A stretch of DNA of 64,000 nt from Halogranum amylolyticum (GTDB taxonomy: Archaea > Halobacteriota > Halobacteria > Halobacteriales > Haloferacaceae), in the NCBI RefSeq assembly GCF_900110465.1, contig NZ_FODV01000001.1, forward strand, positions 434,001 through 498,000. Reading direction: 5' to 3'. Under the pieces are notes generated by a model. The model was not told the DNA's origin. It ran no database searches and worked only from the letters and a program-made list of their open reading frames with translations. A program made the translations under genes and the position numbers. Below are positions 1-8,209 of the stretch, piece by piece. Positions within the stretch are counted from its first letter, which is position 1, and each line of letters opens with the position of its first letter.

Positions 1-665
1 TGACGCTGGAGGTCGTCGACCGAGAAGCGTGCTCTGTCGTTCTGTACGACGGGTTCGCGCTTGTAGAGGATCGGTTCGTTCTCCTGGACGACGTATCTGT
101 CGTCGGCGTACGTCCGTGCGCTCTCCTCGCTCTCGTGGAGGTCGAAGTCGGTCTTCCCGATGTACTTACTGGGGTCGCTGGTGTACGCGTGGCTGACCCG
201 GAGATGTCGACCCTCTCCGTCTTTGACGTACAGGTGGAGCGGAACTCGCTCGAAGAGAGCATCGAGCAGGTTCGTCGCCTCCGCGCGTTCCCGCTCACAG
301 TGACGACGGTCGACGGTCGCCTCGACGCGGTGAGCGAGCAACCGTACCGCGTCGGCGCCGTCCGCCGGAACAACGTCGCTCGCGCCGGCGTCGAGTGCAG
401 CGGTCGGACGTTCGGCGGTCGACGGCCGGAAGACGACCACCGGAACCTCGTCGAGGGGTCGGACCGCTTCGACGACGGTAGAGACGGACGTTTCGCCGGG
501 TCCGACGACGACACAGTCGACCGTCCCGGTCCGACTCCCGAGTGTCGAGTAGTCCGTCACCGACTCGATACGGAGACCGTCGAGCGAGCGACCCAGCGCC
601 GAGGCGACCTCGTCGCTCGGTTGCTCGACTACGAGCACAACTCCGTCCGTCGATTCGATCGTCAC
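1..665 (-). CDS. PAS-domain signal-transduction protein, N-terminal part
   Basis: Partial gene: it starts with GTG at 665 and runs off the left edge after about 221 codons. The first 110 residues look like a response-regulator-type receiver fold: alternating hydrophobic strands (VVLVVEQ, DCVVVGPG, VPVVVF) and a late ALDAGASDVV element. The usual phospho-acceptor Asp at the end of strand 3 appears to be Gly (CVVVGPGE), so the fold may be degenerate. A charged linker helix with many Arg/Glu follows (about 115-140), then a PAS domain (LYVKDGEGRHL, IGKTDFDLH). Haloarchaeal proteins of this kind usually end in a histidine kinase or a bacterio-opsin-activator-type HTH; that output part lies outside the window, so the class is open. 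Confidence 0.75.
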   Translation of the reverse strand, partial: MTIESTDGVVLVVEQPSDEVASALGRSLDGLRIESVTDYSTLGSRTGTVDCVVVGPGETSVSTVVEAVRPLDEVPVVVFRPSTAERPTAALDAGASDVVPADGADAVRLLAHRVEATVDRRHCERERAEATNLLDALFERVPLHLYVKDGEGRHLRVSHAYTSDPSKYIGKTDFDLHESEESARTYADDRYVVQENEPILYKREPVVQNDRARFSVDDLQR

Positions 666-843
666 AGTATCTGAATAAAAAGACAGACTATATTGATTAA
701 TATTTCGCAACGAGCGTCTCCCGACCCCGTCGCGGCGGCGCGACGGTCGGTTCCATCGACCGGAGCACCGACTCCGGTTCGCGTGACGCCGCGACTCGGC
801 CGAAGGGAGAACGTTTAGTCCCCCCGACCGAGAGACCCGGTAA

Positions 844-1641
844 ATGACTTCGAACTTCTTCGACCGCCTCGGCGACCGCATCGAGCGCGTCGACAGCGTC
901 GTCTCGGTCGGTCTGGACGCCGACCCGAGTCGCATTCCCGAGCATCTCCAGGAGGAGGAGCTGCCGCAGTGGGCGTTCAACCGTCGCATCATCGACGCCA
1001 CTCACGAGCACGCCGCCTGCTACAAACCGAACGCGGCGTTCTACGAGCACGCCGACGGCTGGCGGTCGCTCCGGGAGACGATCGCCTACGCCCACGGCAA
1101 GGACGTCCCCGTCCTCCTCGACGCCAAGCGCGCCGACATCGGCAACACGACGCGGCAGTACGCCAAACTGCTCGACCACGTCGACGCCGTCACCGTCAAC
1201 CCATACATGGGTCGCGACTCGCTGCAGCCGTTCCTCGACCGCGAAGACAAGGGGGTGTTCGTTCTCTGTCGGACTTCCAACCCCGGCGGTGCCGACCTGC
1301 AGGACCTCGAACTCGCCTCCGGCGAGGCGGTCTACGAGCGGGTCGCCGCGCTCGCGGAGCTCTGGAACCAGCACGGCAACGTCGGTCTGGTCGTCGGTGC
1401 GACTGCACCCGAGGAACTGGAGGCGATCCGCGAGCAGGTGCCGGAGCTGCCGTTTCTCGTCCCCGGCGTCGGTGCACAGGGTGGCGACGCCGAGGCGGCC
1501 GTCGAGTTCGGCCTCGCCGAGGGTGTCGGGCTCGTCAACTCCTCGCGGGGGATCATCTTCGCGGGCGAGGGCGAGACGTTCGACAGAGCGGCGGGTCAAG
1601 CGGCCCGTCGGCTGAAGCGACGGCTGAACCAGTTCCGGTGA
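844..1641 (+). CDS. pyrF: Orotidine-5'-phosphate decarboxylase
   Basis: Decarboxylates OMP to UMP, the last step of de novo pyrimidine synthesis (cytoplasm). The 265-residue protein carries the OMPDC active-site signature LLDAKRADIGNT near residue 95 with the catalytic Lys/Asp pair, an early substrate motif SVGLDADPSRIP, and a C-terminal phosphate-binding VPGVGAQGG and NSSRGI. The long form and the DAKRADIGNT wording fit the type-2 OMPDC subfamily. A weak TATA-like ACGTTTAGTC (811-820) lies about 27 nt upstream of the ATG, suggesting a leaderless mRNA. It is monocistronic, divergent from the sensor gene. Confidence 0.96.
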   Translation: MTSNFFDRLGDRIERVDSVVSVGLDADPSRIPEHLQEEELPQWAFNRRIIDATHEHAACYKPNAAFYEHADGWRSLRETIAYAHGKDVPVLLDAKRADIGNTTRQYAKLLDHVDAVTVNPYMGRDSLQPFLDREDKGVFVLCRTSNPGGADLQDLELASGEAVYERVAALAELWNQHGNVGLVVGATAPEELEAIREQVPELPFLVPGVGAQGGDAEAAVEFGLAEGVGLVNSSRGIIFAGEGETFDRAAGQAARRLKRRLNQFR

Positions 1642-1662
1642 GGCGGGTCGTCGGCGTCGACG

Positions 1663-1791
1663 TCAGTAGACCAACCCGACCGAGTTGATGTGGTCGACGA
1701 GTGCCTCCTCCGTTCGGAACTCTCTCCCACAGGCGTCACACCGGTAGCCGTCGTCTCGCAGGTCGCTCGTCGTCTCCGGGACGGTGTTCAT
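1663..1791 (-). CDS. Micro-protein with C2H-type zinc-finger motif
   Basis: A 42-residue protein, too short for routine gene finders. The ATG at 1791 is chosen because sequence upstream has no conserved character. It contains CDACGREF followed by EALVDHI, the first three ligands and hydrophobic spacing of a C2H2 finger (C-x2-C ... F ... L-x2-H). The expected second His is absent; the chain ends eight residues after the His. Haloarchaea carry many tiny one-finger proteins of unknown role. The zinc site may be completed in a dimer or may bind nothing; that is inference. Confidence 0.6.
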   Translation of the reverse strand: MNTVPETTSDLRDDGYRCDACGREFRTEEALVDHINSVGLVY

Positions 1792-1864
1792 GTGTCTAGA
1801 GACGCGTGCCGGAGGCATAGCGTTACGTGTCGGTCGTGACGCCGACGTCGGCCGTGGCCGCTCG

Positions 1865-2080
1865 TCAGCGCATCCCCGTCCCGGGCCCGGTGTCGTCGTG
1901 ACCCGTCCCCGAGGGTTTCTCGCGCTCGCCGACGCCGCCCTCGTCGCGGACGGACGCACACCGGACGCAGACGCCCTGCGTCCGGTCGAAATGCTCCTCA
2001 CACACCTGTGTCCCGCACTGGTCGCACGCGTGCTCGGCGGTCGTCGACTCACACACCTGACAGAGACCACTGAGACTCAT
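1865..2080 (-). CDS. Small Cys/His-rich zinc-binding protein
   Basis: 71 residues from ATG 2080. The N-terminal 45 residues hold four CxxC-type pairs (CQVC, CDQCGTQVC, CVRC) and an EEH, the pattern of a B-box or HIT-type double zinc site; the last 30 residues are Gly/Asp/Glu-rich and probably disordered. It reads in the same direction as the micro-zinc-finger gene at 1663-1791, 73 bp ahead of it, so the two may be co-transcribed. Function unknown; small zinc proteins of haloarchaea act mostly as interaction modules. Confidence 0.65.
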   Translation of the reverse strand: MSLSGLCQVCESTTAEHACDQCGTQVCEEHFDRTQGVCVRCASVRDEGGVGEREKPSGTGHDDTGPGTGMR

Positions 2081-2149
2081 ACACAGGCGTTCGCGACACA
2101 GCCCCTTGAGCGCTGAGGCCGGGGGGCCGACGACGAGAGTCTTACAACG

Positions 2150-2677
2150 GTGGACTCCATATCCAGAGACGTGGACCGCGACCAGCTCGTGATGGCGCTC
2201 GCCTCGGTGTTCGCAGGGCTCGCCGTCCTCGTGGCGGTGCTCGGGCTCGTCTACCAGCCGTTCCTCCTCGTGTTGGCCCTCGCGTTCGGAGCGACCGCCT
2301 ACTTCATGTGGGTTCAGGCCAGCGGTCGGCTCGACGACCGCACCCGCCGCCGGGTTCGACAGGGGCAGTCGAACGAGCGCGAGCGCTTCGCCGGCTTCGG
2401 GGCGGGTGCACGTCGCGAGAACGTCCGGGAGAACTACCGGCGGGCGACCGCCGACGGTGCACGCGAGCGGCGGCAGACGGGTCGCGCGCCGAGAACGACC
2501 GCCGGCCCCTCCCGAGCGGAGGCGTATCGGGCGCTCGGACTCGACGCCAGCGCCACCGCCGAAGAGATCAAACGCGCCTACCGCTCGAAGGTGAAGGAGG
2601 TCCATCCGGACACCGAAGACGGGAGCGAGGAGGCGTTCAAGCGAGTCAACCGAGCGTACGAGACGCTGACCGACTGA
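2150..2677 (+). CDS. Membrane-anchored J-domain (DnaJ-like) protein
   Basis: 175 residues. Two adjacent hydrophobic segments (about residues 14-33 and 35-53) form an N-terminal membrane hairpin. An Arg-rich, Gly-containing linker follows, then a C-terminal J-domain (about 115-175): AYRALGLDASATAEEIKRAYR, the diagnostic HPD in VKEVHPDTED, and FKRVNRAYETL. J-domains stimulate the ATPase of Hsp70 (DnaK); with the domain facing the cytoplasm, the protein probably recruits DnaK to the membrane. It lacks the Gly/Phe and zinc-finger regions of true DnaJ, so it is not the housekeeping cochaperone. Confidence 0.85.
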   Translation: MDSISRDVDRDQLVMALASVFAGLAVLVAVLGLVYQPFLLVLALAFGATAYFMWVQASGRLDDRTRRRVRQGQSNERERFAGFGAGARRENVRENYRRATADGARERRQTGRAPRTTAGPSRAEAYRALGLDASATAEEIKRAYRSKVKEVHPDTEDGSEEAFKRVNRAYETLTD

Positions 2678-2784
2678 CCGACCGAGACGCCACTCCTTCT
2701 CGTGGCACTCGACGTCCGCAACTCCGGAGCGACGCGTACACACCCGAGCCCTGTTGTGGTATGAGTATTCACAACACGAAAAGG

Positions 2785-2792
2785 GCTATATG
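2785..2792 (+). promoter_or_regulatory. TATA box of the GTPBP1-like gene
   Basis: GCTATATG preceded by a purine-rich stretch (CGAAAAGG) that could serve as BRE. It is centred about 27 nt before the ATG at 2815, the spacing expected for a leaderless haloarchaeal transcript. Confidence 0.6.
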
Positions 2793-2814
2793 AAGCGGTT
2801 ACCTAACCCCGTTC

Positions 2815-4425
2815 ATGAGCGCGGACCGGGCCGCCCTACACGAGGCCCTCGAGCGCGGCGAAGAGGAAGGCGGAAACATCGAGTTCAAAGAACGCCTCTC
2901 TCGCGACCTCCACCTCGCCGACGGCAGAATGGAGAGTCTCGCCGCCCAACTGCGACACCGTGTCCTGTCCGGCGACGGCGAAGCCACGTACGTGGTCGGC
3001 GTCACCGACGACGGCGGCATCGCCGGCATCTCGCCCGACGCCTTCTCCGAGACGATGGACGTCCTGTCGCTGCTGGCCGAGGAGGCCGGTGCGCACATCG
3101 ACGACGTCGAGACGTGGGGCGTCGGCGACGACGCCGAACGTGGCATCGTCGGCATCGCCACCATCCGGGAGGGTGCTTACCTCGAATCCGACGACAACCA
3201 CATCATCGTCGGCACCGCCGGCCACGTCGACCACGGCAAGAGCACGCTCGTCGGATCGCTCGTCACGGGCCAGTCCGACGACGGTAACGGCGGCACTCGG
3301 GGGTTCCTCGACGTCCAACCGCACGAGATCGAACGCGGCCTCTCGGCGGATCTCTCCTACGCCGTCTACGGCTTCGACGGCGACGGACCGGTTCACATGG
3401 ACAACCCGCACCGCCGGACCGACCGGGCGCAGGTCGTCGAGACGGCCGACCGGCTGGTCTCCTTCGTCGACACCGTCGGCCACGAACCGTGGCTTCGGAC
3501 GACGATCCGCGGCCTCGTCGGACAGAAGCTCGACTACGGCCTGCTCGTCGTCGCCGCCGACGACGGACCGACCCGGACGACCCGCGAACATCTCGGTATC
3601 CTCCTGGCGACCGAACTGCCCACGGTCGTCGCGCTGACGAAGGTCGACGCCGTCAGCGAGGAGCGAGTGTCGGAGGTCGAACGCGAGGTCGAACGCCTCC
3701 TGCGCGACGTGGGGAAGACGCCGCTGCTCGTCGAACGCCACGGCGTCGACGCGGCGGTCGACGAGATCAGCTCCGCTGTGGTCCCCATCGTTCAGACCAG
3801 CGCCGTCACGATGCAGGGGCTCGACACGCTCGACCAACTGTTCGAGCAACTGCCGAAGACCAGCGACGAGGGCGGGCAGTTCCGACTGTACATCGACCGG
3901 ACCTACAGCGTGACGGGCGTCGGCGCCGTCGCCTCCGGGACGGTCACCTCCGGGAGCGTCGAGGCCGGCGACACGCTCCTCCTGGGTCCGATGCAGGACG
4001 GCGAGTTCCGCGAGGTGGAGGTCCGCTCCATCGAGATGCACTACCACCGCGTCGACCGTGCGAAGGCGGGTCGAATCGTCGGTATCGCGCTCAAAGGCGT
4101 CAAGGAGCGAGAGATCGACCGCGGGATGGTGCTGGTCGACCCCGAGGCCGACCCCGTCGCGACCCGGTCGTTCGAGGCCGACGTGATGGTGCTCAACCAC
4201 CCGACGCGCATCGGGGCGGGCTACGAACCGGTCATCCACCTCGAGACCATCAGCGAGGCGGCCGTCTTCTACCCCGAGGACGGGCAGCTCCTGCCGGGCG
4301 ACACCGGCCACGCTCGCGTCGAGTTCAAGTTCCGTCCCTACTGCGTCGAGGAGGGTCAGCGGTTCGTCTTCCGCGAGGGGCAGAGTAAGGGCGTCGGGAC
4401 GGTGACGAAGGTCGACCGCGACTGA
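2815..4425 (+). CDS. GTPBP1-family translational GTPase
   Basis: 536 residues related to eukaryotic GTPBP1/GTPBP2 and distantly to EF-1A/EF-Tu. The N-terminal region (about 20-75) has the family module GGNIEFKERL ... ATYVVGVTDDGGIAGI. The G domain carries G1 GTAGHVDHGKST (about residue 137), G3 DTVGHEPW in place of DTPGH, and G4 TKVD; beta-barrel domains 2 and 3 follow (SVTGVGAVASGTV; PYCVEEGQRFVF). Known eukaryotic members bind aminoacyl-tRNA and act in mRNA surveillance and ribosome rescue; the archaeal role is not established. Single gene with its own promoter. Confidence 0.88.
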   Translation: MSADRAALHEALERGEEEGGNIEFKERLSRDLHLADGRMESLAAQLRHRVLSGDGEATYVVGVTDDGGIAGISPDAFSETMDVLSLLAEEAGAHIDDVETWGVGDDAERGIVGIATIREGAYLESDDNHIIVGTAGHVDHGKSTLVGSLVTGQSDDGNGGTRGFLDVQPHEIERGLSADLSYAVYGFDGDGPVHMDNPHRRTDRAQVVETADRLVSFVDTVGHEPWLRTTIRGLVGQKLDYGLLVVAADDGPTRTTREHLGILLATELPTVVALTKVDAVSEERVSEVEREVERLLRDVGKTPLLVERHGVDAAVDEISSAVVPIVQTSAVTMQGLDTLDQLFEQLPKTSDEGGQFRLYIDRTYSVTGVGAVASGTVTSGSVEAGDTLLLGPMQDGEFREVEVRSIEMHYHRVDRAKAGRIVGIALKGVKEREIDRGMVLVDPEADPVATRSFEADVMVLNHPTRIGAGYEPVIHLETISEAAVFYPEDGQLLPGDTGHARVEFKFRPYCVEEGQRFVFREGQSKGVGTVTKVDRD

Positions 4426-4479
4426 GCGGACAGTCGAGCCGTCTCGCCGTCGATTCACACTCTCCGTTCCGTGTGTCTC

Positions 4480-4683
4480 TCAGTTCCGTCGAGCGGTCGC
4501 CACGAACGCGCCGGCGACGTCGCGGAACGCCGCTGCTGCCTCGCTCTCGGGTGCGTCGACGACCACCGGTTTCCCCGCGTCGGTCGCGAGCGGAACCGCG
4601 TCGTCGTTGGGAAGTAGCCACACTCCTCGACTCGGATACACACGTCTTCGGGTTCGTACCACGAGTACGCCAGTTGCCGCACC
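4480..4683 (-). pseudogene. C-terminal remnant of a MinD/ParA-like ATPase
   Basis: Read on the minus strand, an open stretch contains GAATGVLVVRT followed by LLPNDDAVPLATDAG and a final AAAAFRDVAGAFVA. These match the order and wording of the last third of haloarchaeal MinD-like ATPases (hydrophobic strand, PNDDAVP segment, terminal helix) and end in a normal TGA at 4480. The P-loop half is missing; the next gene ends only 55 bp upstream. An Arg-rich stretch between the two pieces looks out of frame. A decayed or truncated copy is the simplest reading; expression as a small protein from GTG 4662 is less likely. Confidence 0.5.
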
Positions 4684-4738
4684 TAAGTGTGCCGATTTGA
4701 GCGGTTTCTGATGTGTGTGGTCGCCGAGACGCCGCGCG

Positions 4739-5233
4739 TCACTCGGCCGCTGGGACGTAGCCGGCGTCCGTCCGCTCTGCGGACCCCAGGAGGACGAGCC
4801 ACTCGAGAATCTCGCCGACGCGGTCGCGCCAGACGACCTCCCACTCGTTGGGGTTCTTGTAGTGTTCCCAGACCGGCACGTGTTCCGCGAACGTCTCGAA
4901 GACGTCGTCCACCGTCAGCGGGTTCTCGGCCGTCTCGAGCGTCGTTACCACCTCCTCGGCACCGAACACTCGTCGCCGGAACGTCTCGCGGAGCTGCGTC
5001 TCGGTGGGGTCGACCCGGATGCGTCTGAACCCGGACGACGTCTCCTCGGCGAGCTCGAGCGCCCGGAGGAACGTGAGCCACGTCCGGGCGACGTCCCGAC
5101 TCGGGAGGTCGAGCCGACGCATGAGGCGGGCACAGCAGTCGTCCTCCGACCCCGGCACCAGTGGGACGGCGCGCTGGGCGTCGGCGACGACATCGAGGTC
5201 GTCAGGGGCGGGCGGGACCAGTTTGAACTTCAC
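4739..5233 (-). CDS. Conserved haloarchaeal protein of unknown function, coupled to mch
   Basis: 164 residues from GTG 5233; the start overlaps the mch stop codon (GTGA), so translation is probably coupled. No signal peptide, membrane segment or metal-binding motif is visible. The N-terminal half is helical and charged (LDLPSRDVARTWLTFL, then ETSSGFRRIRVD). The second half has a TLETAENPLTVDDVFETF helix-turn-helix-like stretch and a Trp-rich segment ending LLGSAERTDAGYV, which reads like a winged-helix wing. DNA binding is possible but unproven. Its tie to mch suggests a role near C1 metabolism. Confidence 0.75.
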   Translation of the reverse strand: MKFKLVPPAPDDLDVVADAQRAVPLVPGSEDDCCARLMRRLDLPSRDVARTWLTFLRALELAEETSSGFRRIRVDPTETQLRETFRRRVFGAEEVVTTLETAENPLTVDDVFETFAEHVPVWEHYKNPNEWEVVWRDRVGEILEWLVLLGSAERTDAGYVPAAE

Positions 5234-6162
5234 AGACCGAACGAGTCCGCGACGAGCGTCTCGTCGGTCTCGCCGTGGACGTAGGTCGGCCCGTTCGCGA
5301 CGTCGACGGTGACCTGTGCGGGGGCGAACACCGTCTCCGGCACCTCGTAGAAGTCCCAGTCGGCGTCCTCGAAGATCTCGTAGAACGACGTCCCGTAGTC
5401 GTCGGCGGCGGTCGAGACGATCTCGTCGAAGCGGTCGAAGTCCTCGCGGACGTGCAGGTAGACCTGCCCGCCGTAGGCGAGCGCGTCGTTCGTCCGGCCC
5501 ATGGCGACGCCCTCATCGTAGCTGACGGGGGCGACGGGTGCCGTGCCGGAGGCGGAGATGACGTCCAGCGGGTCGTAGCCGAGCTCCATCAGGCGGAAGA
5601 CGGCGAGTTCCGCCGCGCGGGCGGCCGTGGTGACGCTCCCGACCAGACTCCCGGCCGGGAACGTCGGGAGGAACACCGCCTCGGGGTTGATCCCGGCGAG
5701 GTCGGCGACGTGCTCCGCGACCTCGTCGCCGGGCAGTTCGACGCTCTCGACGGCGAGGACCGTCAGGTCGAACTCATCGTAGTAGCCGAGCCGCTCGAAG
5801 TCGGTCTCCTGACCGACGAGCGCGCGGGCCGGACCGCTGCCGAGCCCGTCGAAGTCGTCGAACTCCAACTCCCAGCCGGCCTTCTGTGACCCGAGCAGCG
5901 CGATGCCGGGGTGGTCGCTCGACAGTTCGACGTACGGCAGCGGTGCGCCGTCGAGTTCGTCCATCCGCGTCTGGACGGTCGCCAGTCCGGCGGTCTGGAT
6001 CTCCGCGAGCAACAGTCCCGCCTCCATCCCGCCGTCGGTCTCGACGCCGAAGTCGAGCACCGTCGCCCCCGAGTCGAGCTCGTAGGCCGCGATGTTGAGT
6101 TCGTCGGCGAAGTCCAGCGCCTCGTCGACGAGTTCGATGGCCATCCGGTTGATACTGTCCAT
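5230..6162 (-). CDS. mch: Methenyltetrahydromethanopterin cyclohydrolase
   Basis: Interconverts methenyl- and formyl-tetrahydropterin, a C1 step best known from methanogenesis. 310 residues, the family's usual size; the start is the ATG at 6162 (MDSINRMAIELV), the conserved N-terminus. Family wording includes GATVLDFGVETDGG, EIQTAGLATV, LSSDHPGIALLGSQKAGW and FPAGSLVGSVTTAARA. Haloarchaea do not make methane, and this gene is usually their only such remnant; the carrier there is thought to be a folate. The downstream unknown gene overlaps its stop. Confidence 0.95.
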   Translation of the reverse strand: MDSINRMAIELVDEALDFADELNIAAYELDSGATVLDFGVETDGGMEAGLLLAEIQTAGLATVQTRMDELDGAPLPYVELSSDHPGIALLGSQKAGWELEFDDFDGLGSGPARALVGQETDFERLGYYDEFDLTVLAVESVELPGDEVAEHVADLAGINPEAVFLPTFPAGSLVGSVTTAARAAELAVFRLMELGYDPLDVISASGTAPVAPVSYDEGVAMGRTNDALAYGGQVYLHVREDFDRFDEIVSTAADDYGTSFYEIFEDADWDFYEVPETVFAPAQVTVDVANGPTYVHGETDETLVADSFGL

Positions 6163-6343
6163 ACGGACGGATTCGGCGGTTTCGCCCTTAGGGTTTGTCA
6201 GTCGGCGAAGCGTCGGGGAGGCGTGCCTAGTTGATCTCGTACCCCGCCCGCTCGACGACGCGACCGAGGTCGGCCCGTCGAATGCCACCCACAGCCGGCC
6301 GTACTCGAGGGGTCGAGTTCGACGCTCGGATCGACTCTTCCGT

Positions 6344-6658
6344 CTACTCGCGCTCGCGCTTCGCCGTCCGGCCCAGATGCGACTCGACGGCGTCAACCTT
6401 CTCGCGGGCGGTCCCGTCGCTGGTTCGCTTGTCGTCGATCTTCAGGAACGTGCTCACGCGGTCGCCGTCGACGGCCTTGTGTGCGGCTCCGACGGCCGCC
6501 AGCAAGGTGTCGACGTCGTCGGCTTCGACGACCGTCCCCATCGGGTTCGTCTCGTAGGCGACGTCGAACTCGTCGAGGGCGGCGACCGCCTTGGCCACCT
6601 CTTCGGACATGCTGCCTTCGACGACGGGAGCGACACTCAGGAGTGCGATGACTGTCAT
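6344..6658 (-). CDS. MTH1187/YqgV-family thiamine-binding protein
   Basis: 104 residues, start ATG 6658. Short ferredoxin-like alpha/beta fold with the family wording IALLSVAPVVEGSMSEEV, FDVAYETNPMGTVVEA, and FLKIDDKRTSDGTAREKV. Family members bind thiamine or its precursor, or form small oligomers; catalytic activity is not established. It lies 180 bp upstream of mch in the same direction. Immediately behind its stop an untranslated-looking 70 bp stretch could encode a 20-residue tail peptide, too short to call. Confidence 0.9.
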   Translation of the reverse strand: MTVIALLSVAPVVEGSMSEEVAKAVAALDEFDVAYETNPMGTVVEADDVDTLLAAVGAAHKAVDGDRVSTFLKIDDKRTSDGTAREKVDAVESHLGRTAKRERE

Positions 6659-6786
6659 ACGTTCCCGTACGACCCCCGACCGCCTAACTGTCGGGGCCGT
6701 CCACGAGCGACGGACCACGGCCGGTTCCCAGCGACGACGCCGCTCCCCCACGCACTTTTCTCGTCAGCCGTGTTAGACGCGGGTCG

Positions 6787-7860
6787 ATGAACCCACGTAT
6801 CGAACGCGGCCTGACGGTGGGGAGAGCCATCGTCACGGAGATTCGCGCCGAGAAGATAACGTTCCTCGCCGGGAGCATCGCCTACCACGCGTTCGTCTCG
6901 CTGTTGCCGCTCTTGTTCCTGCTGTTGGCGGCCATCTCCGCGACGGGCAGCCGCTCGCTGGAGGAGGGGTTCATCACGCTCATCGAAGCCGTGCTCACGC
7001 CGGGCGCACAGCAGTTGCTCGTCACAGAACTGCAGACGGCAGGCGGGTCGACGGGAGTGACCATCGTCGGCGGACTCGTGCTCGTCTGGGGGACGCTGCG
7101 CATCTTCCGCGGGCTCGATACGGCCTTCTCGGACATCTACGAGACGGAGACGGCCAATACGTTCGGCGACCAGCTCTCGGACGGCCTCATCGTCCTCGTC
7201 ACGTTCGCCGTCGCCATCGTCACCGCCGTCGTCGTCCGGTCGGTCGTCCCCCTCGGCGACGACGGACTCCTCGCGTGGACGCTGTCGCGGGCCGTCCTCG
7301 TCGCTGGACTCGCCGTCACGTTCTTTCCGATGTACTACATCTTTCCGGACACCAACGTCGGCGTCGTCGAAGTGTTCCCCGGCACGCTGTTCGCGGCGGT
7401 CGGACTCGTCACCTTCGAGACGCTGTTCACCCTCTACGCACAGAGCGGCGACAAGAGCGTCGTCGGCGGTATCCTCGTCCTCCTCACCTGGCTCTACTTC
7501 AGCGGCCTCGTCGTCCTCCTCGGCGCGGTCGTCAACGCCGTCCTCTCGAACCGGAGCGCCGACGTCAGCATCGAGCCGGTCGTCGGCGGCGTCAGACCGG
7601 CACACGACCGCGAGCGACCGACGCGACACGAGGTCGCCGACTCGCTCACCGAACTGAAACGCCTGTTCGACACCGACGAAGACGTCGTCGTCAGCGTCGG
7701 CGACCAGTCGGTGACGCTCCCACCGCCGCAGCGCTACGAGACGGACACCGAGTCGTCGCGACTGGGGCTGGTCGACGGGACGGTGAGGCTCGAACTCCGC
7801 TGGTCGACGCGCGACACCGCCGACGTCGACCGGGCCGCCGCCAGCGATCCGGTCGAGTGA
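6787..7860 (+). CDS. YihY/BrkB-family integral membrane protein
   Basis: 357 residues. The first 255 hold six hydrophobic spans and the family signature FLAGSIAYHAFVSLLPLL, GTLRIFRGLDTAF and the KSVVGGILVLLTWLYFSG segment. The last 100 residues are hydrophilic and acidic (HDRERPTRHEVADSL, DTDEDVVVSVGDQ), probably a cytoplasmic tail typical of haloarchaeal members. The family was once called RNase BN in error; the transport substrate is unknown. ACTTTTCTC at 6753-6761 sits about 27 nt before the ATG as a likely promoter core. Confidence 0.88.
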   Translation: MNPRIERGLTVGRAIVTEIRAEKITFLAGSIAYHAFVSLLPLLFLLLAAISATGSRSLEEGFITLIEAVLTPGAQQLLVTELQTAGGSTGVTIVGGLVLVWGTLRIFRGLDTAFSDIYETETANTFGDQLSDGLIVLVTFAVAIVTAVVVRSVVPLGDDGLLAWTLSRAVLVAGLAVTFFPMYYIFPDTNVGVVEVFPGTLFAAVGLVTFETLFTLYAQSGDKSVVGGILVLLTWLYFSGLVVLLGAVVNAVLSNRSADVSIEPVVGGVRPAHDRERPTRHEVADSLTELKRLFDTDEDVVVSVGDQSVTLPPPQRYETDTESSRLGLVDGTVRLELRWSTRDTADVDRAAASDPVE

Positions 7861-7915
7861 GTCGTTCACAACGCCGAGACCGCGGCTTTTTCTCGCCCGC
7901 CCGTCTCTCTCCGCT

Positions 7916-8209
7916 ATGTACCTCTCACACCCCGTCCGTCGCATTCGCGAGGACCCCGTGGCGGACGAATCGGTGTCGCTCGTGGTCGAACTCCGAGACG
8001 ACGACCGCGACGACGGGCTCGACTCGACGGTCGAGGAACTCGACGGGTCGGTCGACCGCGACCTTGACTTCTCCGCGTACCTCGTGACGCTCCCCGAGAC
8101 AGCGGTCGACGAGCTCTGTGATCTCGACGGGATCGAACGCATCGAGACGGCCGACACTATCTCGTTCGGTGTCGACCCCGACGCGACGGCCGTCGACGGC
8201 GACGAGTGA
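7916..8209 (+). CDS. Small haloarchaeal protein, ferredoxin-like prodomain-type fold
   Basis: 97 residues. The pattern SLVVELRDDD ... DLDFSAYLVTLPETAVDEL ... IERIETADTISF (strand, helix, strand, strand, helix, strand) recalls the I9/S8 propeptide fold, where a small alpha/beta domain inhibits a subtilisin. No protease gene is adjacent, so this is only a fold suggestion. A T-rich element (GGCTTTTTCTC, near 7884-7894) stands about 27 nt before the ATG. It follows the YihY gene by 55 bp with its own promoter. Confidence 0.7.
   Translation: MYLSHPVRRIREDPVADESVSLVVELRDDDRDDGLDSTVEELDGSVDRDLDFSAYLVTLPETAVDELCDLDGIERIETADTISFGVDPDATAVDGDE

Noticed and set aside
2836..4458. A 540-codon minus-strand frame opposite the GTPBP1-like gene
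   Set aside because: Same shadow effect; the plus-strand product has clear GTPase motifs.
6163..6343. Possible short peptide between the thiamine-binding gene and mch (ending VVERAGYEIN)
   Set aside because: Only about 20-35 codons follow a stop, without a clear start codon or promoter; not callable.
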